Shown here piece by piece: positions 13,731 to 24,664 of a DNA stretch of 64,000 bases. Where the stretch lies: the NCBI RefSeq assembly GCF_041146395.1, contig NC_090983.1, positions 66,843,501-66,907,500 of the forward strand, read 5' to 3'. This DNA comes from Eulemur rufifrons. Its lineage: Eukaryota; Chordata; Mammalia; Primates; Lemuridae. The position numbers were made by a program, and so were the translations under genes. The notes beneath the pieces were generated by a model. That model had not been told where the DNA came from. It worked only from the letters and a program-made list of their open reading frames with translations, and ran no database searches. Every line of letters begins with the position of its first letter. Position 1 is the first letter of the stretch.

Positions 13731-14110
13731 GCTTGATCTCCACAGACATAGGGAATAGAGTGACGATACCAGAGACTGGGAAGAGTGGTGGGTGGGAGGG
13801 AGGATGAAGAGAAGTTTGTCAATGGGTACAAACATACAATTAGATAGAAGAACTAAGTTCTAATGCTTGATATCAGACTAGGTGACAATTCTTAGCAACA
13901 ATATTTTGTATATTTCAAAGTAACTAGAAAAGAGGACTTGAAATGTTACCAATATATAGAAATGGCAAATACTCAAGGTGATAGACACCCTTATACCCTG
14001 ACTTGATCATTACACATTTTATACATGTAACAAACACTCACATGTACCCCATAAATATGTAAAATATTATATACCAATAAAACATTTAAATAAAAATAAA
14101 ATGTAGGGGA

Positions 14111-14229
14111 GGATATGTGTAAGTTATATGGAAATACTATGCCATTTTATGTAAGGAACTAGAGCATCCATGGATTTTGGTATTCTGGAGATCCCAGAAC
14201 CAACCCCTGTGGATATTGAGGGAGTACTG
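14111..14229. mobile_element. MER2, right part
   Basis: Continues the element left at 6,592: gaggatatgtgtaagttatatgg, then tgccattttatgtaagg, ending gagggagtactg at 14,229 followed by TA at 14,230-14,231. The terminus is the inverted complement of the left end, allowing for mutation. The two parts plus the duplicated bases total about 320-330 bases, close to a complete MER2. Confidence 0.85.
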
Positions 14230-15475
14230 TACTATATTCACAGAACTGAAGCCTCAATATTGTTAATATATTAATTGTCTCCAACTGGGTCTATAGATTT
14301 AATGTAATCCTAATCAAAGTTTCAGTCAAAATTCCAAGAGGAACTTTTGCAGAATTCACCAAGCTGATTCTAAAATTTATATGGAAAGGCAAAGGAAGTA
14401 GAATAACCAAATTGATTTTGAAAAACAAGAGCAAAGTTGGAATGCTCTTTTTTCAAAATTTATTATAAATCTACAGTAATTAAGACAGTGTGGAATTGGC
14501 CAAAGGAGAGGCACATTGATCAATGGAATAGAACAGAGAACCCAGAAACAGACCCACATATATATGTTACTCGACTTTTTGACAAAGGGTTAAAGGCAAT
14601 TTAATAGAGAAAGGATAGTTTTTTCAAAAAAATGATGGTGGATACATTCATTAGCAAAAATAAATGAATAAGAAATAAATAAGAACTTTGAAACACCTTC
14701 CATATCTACAAGTATTAACTAGAATGGATCACGCATCTAAGAATAAAATCTGAAACTATAAAAATTTCTAGAAGAAAACATAGAAGGAAATCTTTTGATC
14801 TTAGGTTAGGCAACATTTCTTAGATGAGAACACCAAAAACATGATCCGTAAAAGAAAAATATTTAATAAGTGAGACTTCATCAAAATTAAAAATGTCTGT
14901 TCCTTGAAAGACAAGACACAGCCTGTCTCATTACTGGTGATAATGTAAAATGATACAACCACTTTAGAAAACACTTTGGCAACTATATGTAAAGTTAAAC
15001 ATAGTCTTTCTATACAACATAGTAATCCCACTCCTAGATACTTAGAAAAGGGAAATAAAACTGATTTGACATAAAAATCAGTATATTAATCGTTATTACA
15101 AATTTATTTCTAATCAGTAAACCTGGGGGAAAAACGAAAGTCCTTTAACCAGTGAATACATAGACTGTTGTACATTCATTCAAAAAAATGACTGATGTGT
15201 GCAACAACATGAATGAATCTCAAATGCCTTAAGCTCAGTGAAAAAAGCCAGACTCAAAAGGCTACATTTGTTTGACATTCTAAGAAGGCAAAAGTATAGT
15301 AACAGAAAACATCACTGCTTGCCAGTGAGGGGCGGGGAGAGGAATTGTCTAAAAGTTAGTCTGAGTTTGTCAGGAGGGATGATGAAATTGGAGTTGTCAA
15401 CTTTCATAAAACTACACTGAAAGGCTTACAATAATAATTACTGTATGTAAATTACATATCAATAAACCTGACTTG
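14230..15475 (+). mobile_element. Old sense L1M, right part (ORF2 C-terminal and 3'UTR)
   Basis: Picks up ORF2 exactly where the copy stopped at 6,391: the block ending in atggaattata before MER2 joins ctatattcacagaactg after it, which together match the continuous L1 consensus. An internal deletion is likely near 14,915. The 3'UTR ends about 15,475 (ttacatatcaataaacctg). All frames are closed. Confidence 0.8.
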
Positions 15476-15479
15476 CCTC

Positions 15480-16735
15480 CTCAAATCGGAGAGCCTGTAT
15501 GTAAACCAAGAAGTCATATAAATCAGGAAGTCAGCAGATAATGTTTCAAGTTGGTTAATCAAGAACAGCAGCATATTTTCATAAATTAATGTCCTAACAT
15601 AATGTCCTAAAGAATAACAACAAAAATAGTTAAAAGTGGGTGCCTCTGGCAAGTGAGACTGGGAAGATATATGTAATCGGACAGATGTTTTTCCTTTTAA
15701 TTCTTCCTATATTATTTTTTTTGCCATGTGCATTTATAACATTAACTAACCAAATAGAAATATTTTTAAAATTACAAACAATTGACTTTTGTTACATAAC
15801 TTCTTTGTAAGTAAGGAATTTCTGGATATATTAAAATGATTTCTTGTCTGTATCATCTTCATTCTGTAAAATGGCATAAAGCAGATAGAAATGAAATCAC
15901 ATTAGGACAAATTAGGTTATGTTTAATTTGTTAACATGGAATAGTGATTTCTTCTCTTAGCAATGGAAATTGCAACTCAGGGACGTCATCCATACATAGA
16001 TAAAGCTCATTGTAAATGCAACATTGCTCACCTGCTCTTTTAGGTGAAAGCATTTAGTTGGTCTTGAAAGGTCATTTATCACCTGCAAGGGAACACTTAT
16101 GGGCTACTTGGGCTCCTTGTCTGGGTTTACCATAGAATTAAGCTTGCTTATGGAGAATTTTGCTTACGTCTACGTCTCTACACAGGCTCATTAATGCGTT
16201 CACAAACCTCATTTTGCTGAGTCAGATTAGAGGTACCCCTTGTTGAGTACAGTATCATGCACACAGTGGGCAGTCAGCATTTTCTTGATTATTTTCTTCA
16301 GTCGGGGAAAGTCACTATGTCTATTCTAACCCTTTCTCAACAATTAAAAGGTGAGGAGAAAAGTTATGGAAAGATTAACAGGCTGGGCTAGTTTTAACCT
16401 GTGTCCCAGAGATCAGGTAAGTTTCCATGGAGAGTGAGAATCATTATGTGATGATTATGTATCTGAATTTTCAGGGACAGTCCTGCTTTCAAATATGTTA
16501 GCCTATTTTTGGACCACAAATTCCACTTTTGGGACTTGAAAACCGAGTTTCTGGAGCTGTGGCATAGCATGGCAGCAGGGCCTGTGGGTGTTCACCCAGA
16601 CCCCAGTGTTATTTTAGAGGACTTTGCAGAAAAGCTGACTGATGATATCCCTGTGATATTGTCAAACACTTCCTGTGAACTAAATGCTTTGAGAGAACAA
16701 GAGATGACTTTAATAAAATAATGTTCATTCCTCAT
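15480..16735. other. Single-copy intronic sequence
   Basis: I recognise no repeat or gene here. A 70-codon open frame at 16,509-16,721 has no recognisable homology and is treated as chance (see rejected items). Confidence 0.5.
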
Positions 16736-16739
16736 GATG

Positions 16740-17480
16740 GCATTAATATGTATTCATTATAGGAAATTAGGAAAAATGTTAAAAAATGTAAAAAATCATC
16801 ATTAGTCCCATACCTCAAAGATAACCACTATTAATATTTTGATGTATTTCTTTCTAATCTTTATTCCAGTGCATATCATAAAAACTGAGATCATACCCTA
16901 TATGTTTTATAATTCTACTTTTCAATTTAATATTTGTAACAAGCAAGTTGTACTCTAAGTAAATATTACTAAAAAGGAGGATATTACAAAATCATGTTTA
17001 TTGTCAACATTTATTTAAGCATTTTGATTTGGGAATATTTAGCCTATTTTCATTTTTTAATTTTGTGGAATAGTAACTCTATAATGGAAGTTTTAAAGAA
17101 ATTTTTGTGATTATTTCATCTAGAAGAAGTGGCAGTACAATCATAATATCACAAATATTTTTAGGACTCTGGAGACAAATATTTTCAGATTATACATTTA
17201 AAAGTTTGTACCAGTTGATACTCTGTGTATGAAGAATGAATGTTATTGACTGCTCCCTCACCCACTATTTCTGGGTGTTATAATTTATAAAATGTTTTCC
17301 AATGTGGCAAATGAAAATTATGGCTTTGTATTCATTTTCTATTTTGATTATTAATGAGATTAAACCTTTCATGTTTATTAACAGTTTTTCTTTCTGTTCA
17401 TTTACTTTGTTCATTTTCCTATTGAAATATTTGTCATACCCAAGAAATAACTTATTGAAAAGGGAAAAATATTAGTATAG
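16740..17480 (-). mobile_element. Antisense L1ME/L1M 3' end fragment
   Basis: Blocks such as agataaccactattaatattttg and gatgtatttctttctaatc are those of old L1ME 3' regions in reverse orientation. The stretch 17,280-17,480 resembles the antisense ORF2 tail (ttattaatgagattaaacctttcatg). It is much diverged, so borders are approximate. Confidence 0.65.
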
Positions 17481-17779
17481 TAACTAATATGAGAGCTAAT
17501 GTTCCAGATACATACCTTTTCATTATGCTCTGATGCCAATTTTTTTTTTTTATTTTAACAAAAATGTTTATCTTGTTTTGGAGCTGCTGATCCTATCACC
17601 TTAGTGTGGCAGTGTCATTACCAAGGAAAAAGTTAACCCAACCAGGAAGAGTTGTGAGAAACACTTGAAGTTACGTTTGTAGAGTGTGATTTGTGCCTTA
17701 AATGTTGAGCTCTGAGTAGCTCATAACTTGTGATAGTAGGAGCTTAATTTTCAGATTTTTTTAAACACCTGTGGTAGTT

Positions 17780-17950
17780 AAATGTGTTATCTAGAATTTC
17801 TCTTTTTTAATTTTCATAATACCTCTGTGAGATAGGAATTATTATCCCTGCTTCACCAATGCATAGACAGATGTAGAGAAGTATAGTGACCTCCCAGCCA
17901 CATGGCTGGGCGAGGAGTGGCTTGAAATTTTAACTACAGATAAACATTTT
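17780..17950 (-). repeat. MIR SINE
   Basis: The order of blocks (ttttcataatacctctgtgagataggaattattatccctgcttcacc in meaning, then a gacctcccagccacatggctgg block) follows the reverse-oriented MIR consensus: Ala-tRNA-unrelated, CORE-SINE type, about 30 percent diverged. Confidence 0.6.
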
Positions 17951-19260
17951 CCAAAGCTCAAGATCTTTTTAAACTACACCTTGCTGAATTCCAACAATGT
18001 TAAACTCAAATAAACACAGCTACAAAGAAAGGATTTCCTTTGTTTCTTTGTTATAGTTTTTGTTTTGCTTTGTTTTATATTGACTTATCACAAGAGAAGC
18101 AGCAAACTCAAGACAACCTACCTTAGACTTTCCTTTTGTTCTGGCTAATATGAATCCTTTGAGACTTCTTGAAGATCCTATAATTTCTTACTTATATTTC
18201 CTCACTTTTATATCTGGAAATATATTTGTGTAGCTGCAAAAAAAGAAAAAGGCAGTTATTCTGTTTAATAATGCTTTGATAGACAAAAGGAGCCAGGAGA
18301 AGCCAAGTAACTCGCTTTTTAAAGCAACTGTGATAATTCCTACAAGTCTGGGAATTATATTTTTTAAAAATTATGGATTTAAAAAAATTTGCCTCCCACT
18401 CATCAGCTCCTGCTCCCACCCATCTTCTTTGAAGAGAGGGGCAGGAGATGCTGCCCTTTTTATGTGTGTGCAATGAGTTCTTCATATTATCCAAGCTAAA
18501 CCTTCCAGCCTAGGGGTCAATGTTAGAAAGAGGCCCAGCTGGGATCAGCCTTCAGAAAAAAAGTTCCTTCCACATCACCTGCCCTCCTCTTCCCCTTTCA
18601 ATTCCTCACTTGCCACTCTATTTTTAGCTAGATCATCTTCTTACTTTGGATAGTTTCCTTTTATTTCTAGATTGAGAATTACCATATCTTATAAATGTAT
18701 ATCTGTGGATTGTGATAAAAATTTCTAAGTGAGACCTTGAGAACTCTTGAGGACTTTAACTTTAAAATTGTTTTTTTGCTACTTTTATTATATACTTGGA
18801 ACAGTCTATCTTTTTCTTCTTTGTATTCTTTTAGCCCTGCAGTTTGATTGCCTATTAATTATTGATTATTTACTTTTTTCTTTACTGGCTACTTTTAATT
18901 GCTTCCTTTAAACAAGTCAGAGCTTTCTTAGCTTTTAAAACCTTGATGTTTCTGTCATCAAGTTTTTTGTATTTTGTGCCATCTTTCCCAAATAGATTGA
19001 CTATGCCACGTGCTCCCTTCTTTCTCCCATTTGGTTTCTGTCTTCTCTACTTCAATGGAAATTGAAACCATAAAACTAGACTTTGTGACTTAATTAACCT
19101 CCAAAGTATAAACTATGATTGTTCACTTCAGTCTTTATCAGAGTAAATTATTCTGAATAGTTTTCTTCCTGAACTGTGGTTCTGGGACAGCAACTTCTTG
19201 GTTCTCTGGGTAGCAGTCACTCCCAGTTCTTTCTGGTACTGCATGGTGGCCATTGATGCA
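17950..19260. other. Single-copy intronic sequence
   Basis: AT-rich with no feature recognised. Open frames here are short and lack homology that I can see. Confidence 0.45.
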
Positions 19261-19274
19261 GTCAGCTCTAGCGC

Positions 19275-19410
19275 TATAGAACTTTAGAACTAGAAGGGAT
19301 ATCAGTGATCATTGAATTGAATTCTTTCTTGGAGAGATCAGTTGAGGACACAACCTTCAAAAGCCACATTATGGAAGTAGGATTAGAATTCCCAGTCTCC
19401 TAACGTGGCC
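19275..19410. repeat. Ancient MIR-like SINE fragment
   Basis: The sequence gaactttagaactagaaggg... atcagtgatcattg... gaattcccagtctcc matches the layout of a very old mammalian interspersed repeat (tggaagggacctt... atctagt). The family is uncertain. Confidence 0.4.
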
Positions 19411-20295
19411 CCTAAATCCTGTGGACTGGATCAGGGTCCCTGTGGTATTTTCTTTTTTACACAGGTTCACTTTGCCATGCTCTAGAATAGCAATCCCTAC
19501 CTATCACCATGGGATATTGCTGGAGATTGTATCCTTCAGGAGTTGGTTATAATTGCTAATCATTTCCCATGAAAACAATGTTAAAATCGTGTGGTGTATT
19601 CTTGATCAGGAGTATACCATCAAGTAAATTGGAGATTTGATGAGCAACATACTGAACACAAGACTGTAATAATAAAAGAATGCATACCAGCCCCCAAGTC
19701 CTGTAAAACAGACCTAAATGAGCAGGCTGATCACATATAGTGTTAAGATTTGTGCCCCAGTACTGATGGAGACATCGCCAGGTGAATTTTTGGTAGGTGA
19801 CTATCAGCCTTGAGTGAGCATGTTGAGCCAGGAAGGCCCAGTGGCCCTGTTCCCTGAGCAAAGAAGGCCCTTATTAGCAGACACCTGGTCTGCCACTACT
19901 AGCTCTGTCACTAGGGGTGGGTGGCTATTATTATTCAACTTTTTTCAGTTTCCAGAATATTCCAGGTTGAGTAAAAATAGCACTATAGAAGATTGCCACT
20001 TCCACTTGAGACAACATTGCTATGTGGAGTGTGACCATTGACTGTGTATAAAACACATGTTGGAACAAGAGCAAGCTGGATGCATAAGCACCACTTTCTG
20101 ATACAGTTAGCTCCCAGATTAACAATTTGTATTAGAAAAAGGCAATTAAAAGAAATGTAACATCATAAAATGAAATTATGTTTTTCAACATTTGAAATTT
20201 TAAAAAGATATCTTGGATCCTGGTAAAGTCAGCCCTTAACCCTGAGATTTACATACTTTCTTTCTTGGTTGGTATTATAATGCCCTTTCTTTTTA
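19410..20295. other. Single-copy intronic sequence
   Basis: No recognisable repeat, exon or RNA gene. A 101-codon minus-strand and a 75-codon plus-strand open frame are considered chance. Confidence 0.45.
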
Positions 20296-20299
20296 CATG

Positions 20300-20420
20300 A
20301 GCCCTTTTATTTTTTATTCTTTTAATTACTATTAATTTAATTGACAAATCATAATTGTGTACATGTATGGGGTACAATGCGTGTTTTGATATGTATAAAA
20401 TGTGGAATGACTTAAGCTAA
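20300..20420 (-). mobile_element. L1 3' end fragment
   Basis: On the minus strand this reads as the terminal bases of an L1 3'UTR (taccccatacatgtacacaatt... tgacaaatt), about 120 bases. It is severely 5' truncated. Confidence 0.6.
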
Positions 20421-21039
20421 TTAGCTTCTTTTGTGAAATGATGGTAATAAAGGGCAATAAAGGCTTCTCCCCTGTCCTACCCCGCTATGTTCTTCCTTGG
20501 CAAAGCAAAAATTTGGTGCAACCCTTGATTGAGTCCCCAAATTACTTTTGAAATTTTACTGGTCAGTGAAATCCCCAAATTTGGTGACCACTATTATCAG
20601 GTATGATTTTATGTGAACATAACTATATTACAGCTATAAGACCTATATAGATCCTAAATGAATGTGCAAATTGAAGTATGTATTAAGCACTTAATTACCG
20701 GTTTTTCATTTCTTCTTCTAATTTAGAAAGACTTCACTAGCAATATTTTGATAGTTGGAATCTCTTGGTGCAAACGAGAGATTTCTCATAGTAAATACCG
20801 GTCTAGCAAATTCTCCCAGGCCAGAGTGGTGATCTTCAAGGGCGTTAGAGAGCGGAGGGCCACTTTTCCAAATGAAAAAGCTCCATCAAAGCATCACTGC
20901 ATTGATTTGTTTCTAGACAAGGCATTTTATTCTGAAATTTCAAATGACAGAAAACCGAGGGTGTTAGATTTTTCTGTTTATTTTAAGGAGACATGGGTTT
21001 TGAAAATGCTTGAGAAATGCTAATTCGAAGTGGAGGTCA

Positions 21040-21790
21040 CTCTGTAAAAAACAGCCTGCGTCCCGTCTCTGCTGCCACTAGATGGTACCCGGGTGCGCCA
21101 GGAAACCGCCCCGGGAGTCTGTCTCCCTCCGGGTTGCGCTGCCCCGGGGCAGGTGGCGAAGCCCAGCTGGGAGATGTCGGGTCTGGAAATCCCTCCCGCC
21201 AAAGCCCGGCAGGAAGCCTGGGCGTCCCAGTGACCCCGGGGAGGGCCCGCGAACCGGTCCAGCGAAGAGGAAGCCCCAGGCCACAGCTCTGGGGGAGGGC
21301 TCCGAGCCCCGACCTGCAAGTCCAGGCGACGTGGTCGAACATTCCCGACACAGTCCAGGGAGCCCCGGTGGGGGGGGGGGGTGCGGGCCGGCCGCCCAGG
21401 TGCCTGTTGTGCGGGGAGCGGGCTGGGGACCCGGCGTTGCAAGTGGGGAGTGAGTGTGACAGACCCGTTGCCCAAGTGGGGGCAGGTTAGTACTTCCACA
21501 CTGCCGGGTGGGGAGGACTGCCCGTTTCCCCAGGCTGGATGGTCTGGGAGGACCGCCAGAGGGTGGGGTGGGACTGCTTCTCTGAGTGGGCAGGGAGGGT
21601 GGAACAGGTGTGCTCCTCTAGACTCACCTGCGAGAAGCCTTCCCGCCCCGCCCCTGCCCACGGCCCCAGCCCCCAGCCGGATTCCGTCGTGCCCCGCCTG
21701 TGTGTACCACTCGGCCTGTGGCCCGGTTTACCACACTGTCCTCACGTCCGTCCTTTAGCCTACTCGGCCAGGTTCCTTTAGTCTCTGCTC
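21040..21790. promoter_or_regulatory. CpG island in intron 1; candidate alternative promoter
   Basis: An abrupt change from AT-rich DNA to about 70 percent GC with dozens of CpG dinucleotides in 700 bases, in a window otherwise strongly CpG-depleted. GC-box-like motifs occur at about 21,642-21,656 (cccgccccgcccctg). A G run lies at about 21,369-21,381. Possible splice donors are cag/gttagt at 21,486 and cccag/gtgcct at 21,400. No TATA box is evident. It is not the ordinary ACVR1C exon 1: no frame reads as a signal peptide ending in Ser-Pro. It lies 10 kb upstream of exon 2. CpG islands usually mark promoters, so a promoter for an N-terminally shorter ACVR1C transcript or for a non-coding RNA is plausible but unproven. 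Confidence 0.7.
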
Positions 21791-21794
21791 TCTC

Positions 21795-22345
21795 CGCCCT
21801 CCTCTCCCTTCCTTACCAACTGTGGTAAGGCATATAGTAAAATACTCTTTAAATAATGATGTAAAAAAACTTTTTGACATCTAAGGACTTACCATAAAGT
21901 AAGTCACTTACCACCTGTCAAAGAGATTAGTGTATTACCTATGATTTCCATGCTCTATACCCAAATTCCACATAAATTTGAGAGTTAGGTGTATAAAAAC
22001 AATCAAATCATAAACCGGAAGAAAATATTGACTATTTAGAAAATACATGGATGAGAGATTTGCTAAGCTTTAAGGCAAAGGAAGAAATTTCAGAGTAAAA
22101 GACTGATACAATTTACATCTGTCATATTATTAGGATTTTAATGAGCACATTACTATGGATATCTATATGTAAAACTCCATGGAGGGATATTTGGAGAGGC
22201 TGTTAACAGTAGTCATTTTTGGGATTTGGGATTAATTATAGGAGTAATTTATCTTATTTTATTTCCTTCTTTATATTATGTGTATTACATGAATTCTTTT
22301 TGACAAGGGGCAAGCATCATTTTTTTTTTCAAAAACAGTGAAGGT
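21795..22345. other. Single-copy intronic sequence
   Basis: AT-rich flank of the CpG island. I recognise nothing specific in it. Confidence 0.4.
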
Positions 22346-22349
22346 AATG

Positions 22350-23110
22350 TGTTAGGGAAAAGCAAACAAATATGAAAGTGGAAAAAGTTATATGTAACAC
22401 ATATGACAAAGAATTTGTCTTTACCTTATAAAAACTTCTTTCAAATTGAGAAAAAAACTTTAAGATGCATCCTAGAGATAAATAGCATGAACAAAAAAAT
22501 TTACCCAAAAAGAAATTCAGAACAAATATTTGAAAAAAAAAAAAGTTACAATGCCATTAGTAAAGAAATAGAAATTAAACTAGCATACTACTTTTATCTG
22601 ACATATCCTTAAGATTTTAGTGAGAATAGCTAATGCTGTGAAATGGGTACTTCCATGCAGGGCCAATGGAAATACTAATTGGTACAACTTTTCTGGAAAA
22701 TTATTTGGCAGTGTCTATCAAGAATGTTTGATGTGTAATTCCACATCTAGGACTCCATTATAGGAAATTAAATTTAGATAACGATTAACCCATAAATATA
22801 TTCAACGCCGTGTTAATTGCAAAAATTGGAAACAGCTGAGATGCCTAAGAATAAGGAAATGCTGTATGCTGTCCACTTACATTTACGACAGGCCTATGCA
22901 TTCCATTAAATGTTTTTAAAGAAGACATTATAAAGCTCATGATATAACGCTGAAAGAATAAAAGAGTAGCACTTAGGATTGTATTTACAGGTTGAATTCA
23001 ACTATGAAAAACCCATGTAGAAAAAAAGAATGGAAGAAAATATGCCACAATAAGAACAGTTGTAGAGTTGTACATCTTTAAGGTGTTTTGTCTATTTTGG
23101 ATTCTTCTGT
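22350..23110 (+). mobile_element. Sense L1M 3' fragment
   Basis: Contains old L1 ORF2-tail and 3'UTR blocks in order: tggtacaacttttctggaaaattatttggcag, then attccacatctaggactcc, then gcaaaaattggaaacagctgagatgcc. It is heavily mutated. It ends just before an antisense Alu. Confidence 0.65.
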
Positions 23111-23144
23111 ACTTTGCAGTCTTCTACAAATCTTAATTTAATAC

Positions 23145-23434
23145 TTTTTTTTTGAGACAGAGTGTCGCTCTATCTCCCCAGGTAGAGTGCAATGGCATGA
23201 TCATAGCTCGCTGCAACCTCAAACTCCTGGACTTAAGTGATCCTACTGCCTCAGCCTCCCAAATAGCTGGGACTGCATATGTGAGGCACCACACCTGGCT
23301 AATTTTTTCTATTTTTTGTAGAGATGGGGTGTTGCTCTTGTTCAGGCTGTTCTTGAACTCCTGACCTCAAGGGATCCTCAAGCCTTGGCCTCCCAGAGTG
23401 CTAGAATTACAGGTGTGAGCCATTGTGCCTGACC
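23145..23434 (-). mobile_element. Alu SINE (antisense)
   Basis: Reads poly(T) then gagacagagtgtcgctc through to gtgagccattgtgcctgacc, an Alu dimer on the minus strand with its A tail at 23,145-23,153. Target-site duplication taatttaatac at 23,134-23,144 and taatttaacac at 23,435-23,445 (10 of 11 identical). It has the short linker between arms, unlike the two strepsirrhine-type copies in this window. Confidence 0.95.
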
Positions 23435-23956
23435 TAATTTAACACATCTTTAATGGGTTTTTACTCCACTGCCAGACCGTATTCTAGGTGTTGGAGATAA
23501 AACAGGAGAAGGTCCCCAGCCTCATGAAGTTTTCATTCCACTGGAACTAAAACAATAAAAAAGCTAATTACAGATTGTTATACACACAGGAAGGATGGGG
23601 AGCAGATCCTTGATCAAGGGGAGTCAGTGAAGATTTCTCAGGCCGGGCGCGGTGGCTCACGCCTGTAATCCTAGCACTCTGGGAGGCCGAGGCGGGTGGA
23701 TTGCTCAAGGTCAGGAGTTCGAGACCAGCCTGAGCGAGACCCCGTCTCTACTAAAAATAGAAAGACATTATATGGACAACTAAAAATCTATATAGAAAAA
23801 ATTAGCCGGGCATAGTGGCGCATGCCTGTAGTCCCAGCTACTCGGGAGGCTGAGGCAGTAGGATCGCTTAAGCCGAGGAGTCTGAGGTTGCTGTGAGCTA
23901 AGCTGACGCCACGGCACTCACTCTAGCCTGGGCAACAGAGTGAGACTCTGTCTCAA

Positions 23957-23991
<35 letters not shown>

Positions 23992-24300
23992 TTTCTCTGA
24001 GCTGGTGACATTTGAGCTGAAACCTGAAGAATTAAAATAAAGGGAACAGCACTACAGGCAAAGGGAACAACAAGAGCAAAGGCTGTGAGGTGGGAAAGAA
24101 GTTGTAATATTAGAGCTATAAAAAGGAGACCAGTAGTCTGGAGGGCTGTTAATGAGAGATGAGAGTCCAGAGGTGGGCAGAGCCCAGACTATTAGCCTAT
24201 CAGGTCATAATAACGATTGGGGATTTTACTTTGTTCTAAATGTAGTCAGAATCCATTGAGCATTGTTATTCTCCTAAGCAGAAGACAATAAATTGAAACA
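23435..24300 (-). mobile_element. L2 LINE fragment, split by an Alu
   Basis: Left piece (23,450-23,630) has the aacaggagaa... cctcatgaagttttcattccac block of the reversed L2 3' end. After the Alu it resumes with ggtgacatttgagctgaaacctgaag and gcaaagggaacaacaagagcaaaggc, then ccattgag near 24,258. It is older than the Alu inserted at 23,641. Confidence 0.75.
23641..23987 (+). mobile_element. Strepsirrhine-type Alu SINE
   Basis: Starts ggccgggcgcggtggctcac and ends in a 30-base A tail. The linker between left and right arms is expanded (tatatggacaactaaaaat, then tatatagaaaaaattagcc), the signature of lemur/loris Alus by recall. Target-site duplication aagatttctc at 23,630-23,639 and 23,988-23,997 is perfect, and the long pure A tail suggests a fairly recent insertion. 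Confidence 0.97.
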
Positions 24301-24336
24301 AGCAAACAAACAAAAAATAAAAAAAAAAAACCCCTT

Positions 24337-24660
24337 GGCTGAGCACAGTGGCTCATGGCTGTAATCCTAGCATTTTGGGAGGCCAAGGCAGGAGGATCAC
24401 TTGAGCTCAAGTGTTCAAGACCAACTTGGGTAATAGCTAGACTATGTCTCTACAAAAAAATAAAAAATTAGGTTTGGTGGTGCGTGCTTGTCATCCCAGC
24501 AACTTGGGAGGCTGAGGCAGGAGGATCACTTGAGCCCAGGAGTTGGAGGCTGAAGTGAGAACATGATGACACCACTGTACTCTAGCCTGGGCAACAGAGC
24601 GAGACCCTGTCTCAACAAACAAACAAACAAGCAAACAAATAAAAAACAAAATAAAAAGAA
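24337..24660 (+). mobile_element. AluJ-like SINE
   Basis: ggctgagcacagtggctcatggctg through gcctgggcaacagagcgagaccctgtctc, followed by an (AAAC)n-rich tail to about 24,660. The short linker and multiple diagnostic substitutions suggest an old copy. No clear target-site duplication. Confidence 0.92.
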
Positions 24661-24664
24661 ACCC

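Larger units (their letters stand above)
6593..14098 (+). mobile_element. Near full-length decayed L1 (L1MA/L1PB-like), about 7.5 kb
   Basis: Begins gtcaagatggctgac, a typical L1 5' end. It has a 2.2 kb GC-richer 5'UTR, an ORF1 relic, an ORF2 relic and a 3'UTR ending in an A-rich tail. Flanks at 6,579-6,592 and 14,097-14,110 share a 14-base imperfect duplication (aaagtataggggag and aaaatgtaggggag, two mismatches), marking insertion into MER2. The tail region (gtaccccataaatatgt) fits L1MA/L1PB 3' ends. Many stops and frameshifts in both ORFs make it inactive. Confidence 0.9.

Noticed and set aside
16509..16721. 70-codon open frame with a balanced amino acid composition, preceded by a tttcag at about 16,473
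   Set aside because: It looks more protein-like than its neighbours, but I recognise no homology. It ends without a donor and ACVR1C has no known exon with this sequence.
20748..21023. 91-codon open frame next to the CpG island
   Set aside because: No homology recognised, and the frame crosses from AT-rich to GC-rich DNA without any splice or Kozak context that stands out.
21040..21500. CpG island as the ordinary ACVR1C exon 1
   Set aside because: No frame gives a hydrophobic signal peptide ending Ser-Pro with a phase-1 donor. The best cag/gt sites lie in Arg/Gly/Pro-rich frames.
21020..21661. 213-codon minus-strand open frame, and several plus-strand frames, in the CpG island
   Set aside because: Stop codons are rare in 70 percent GC DNA. 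The translations are Pro/Gly/Arg-rich low-complexity with no recognised domain, and frames overlap on both strands.
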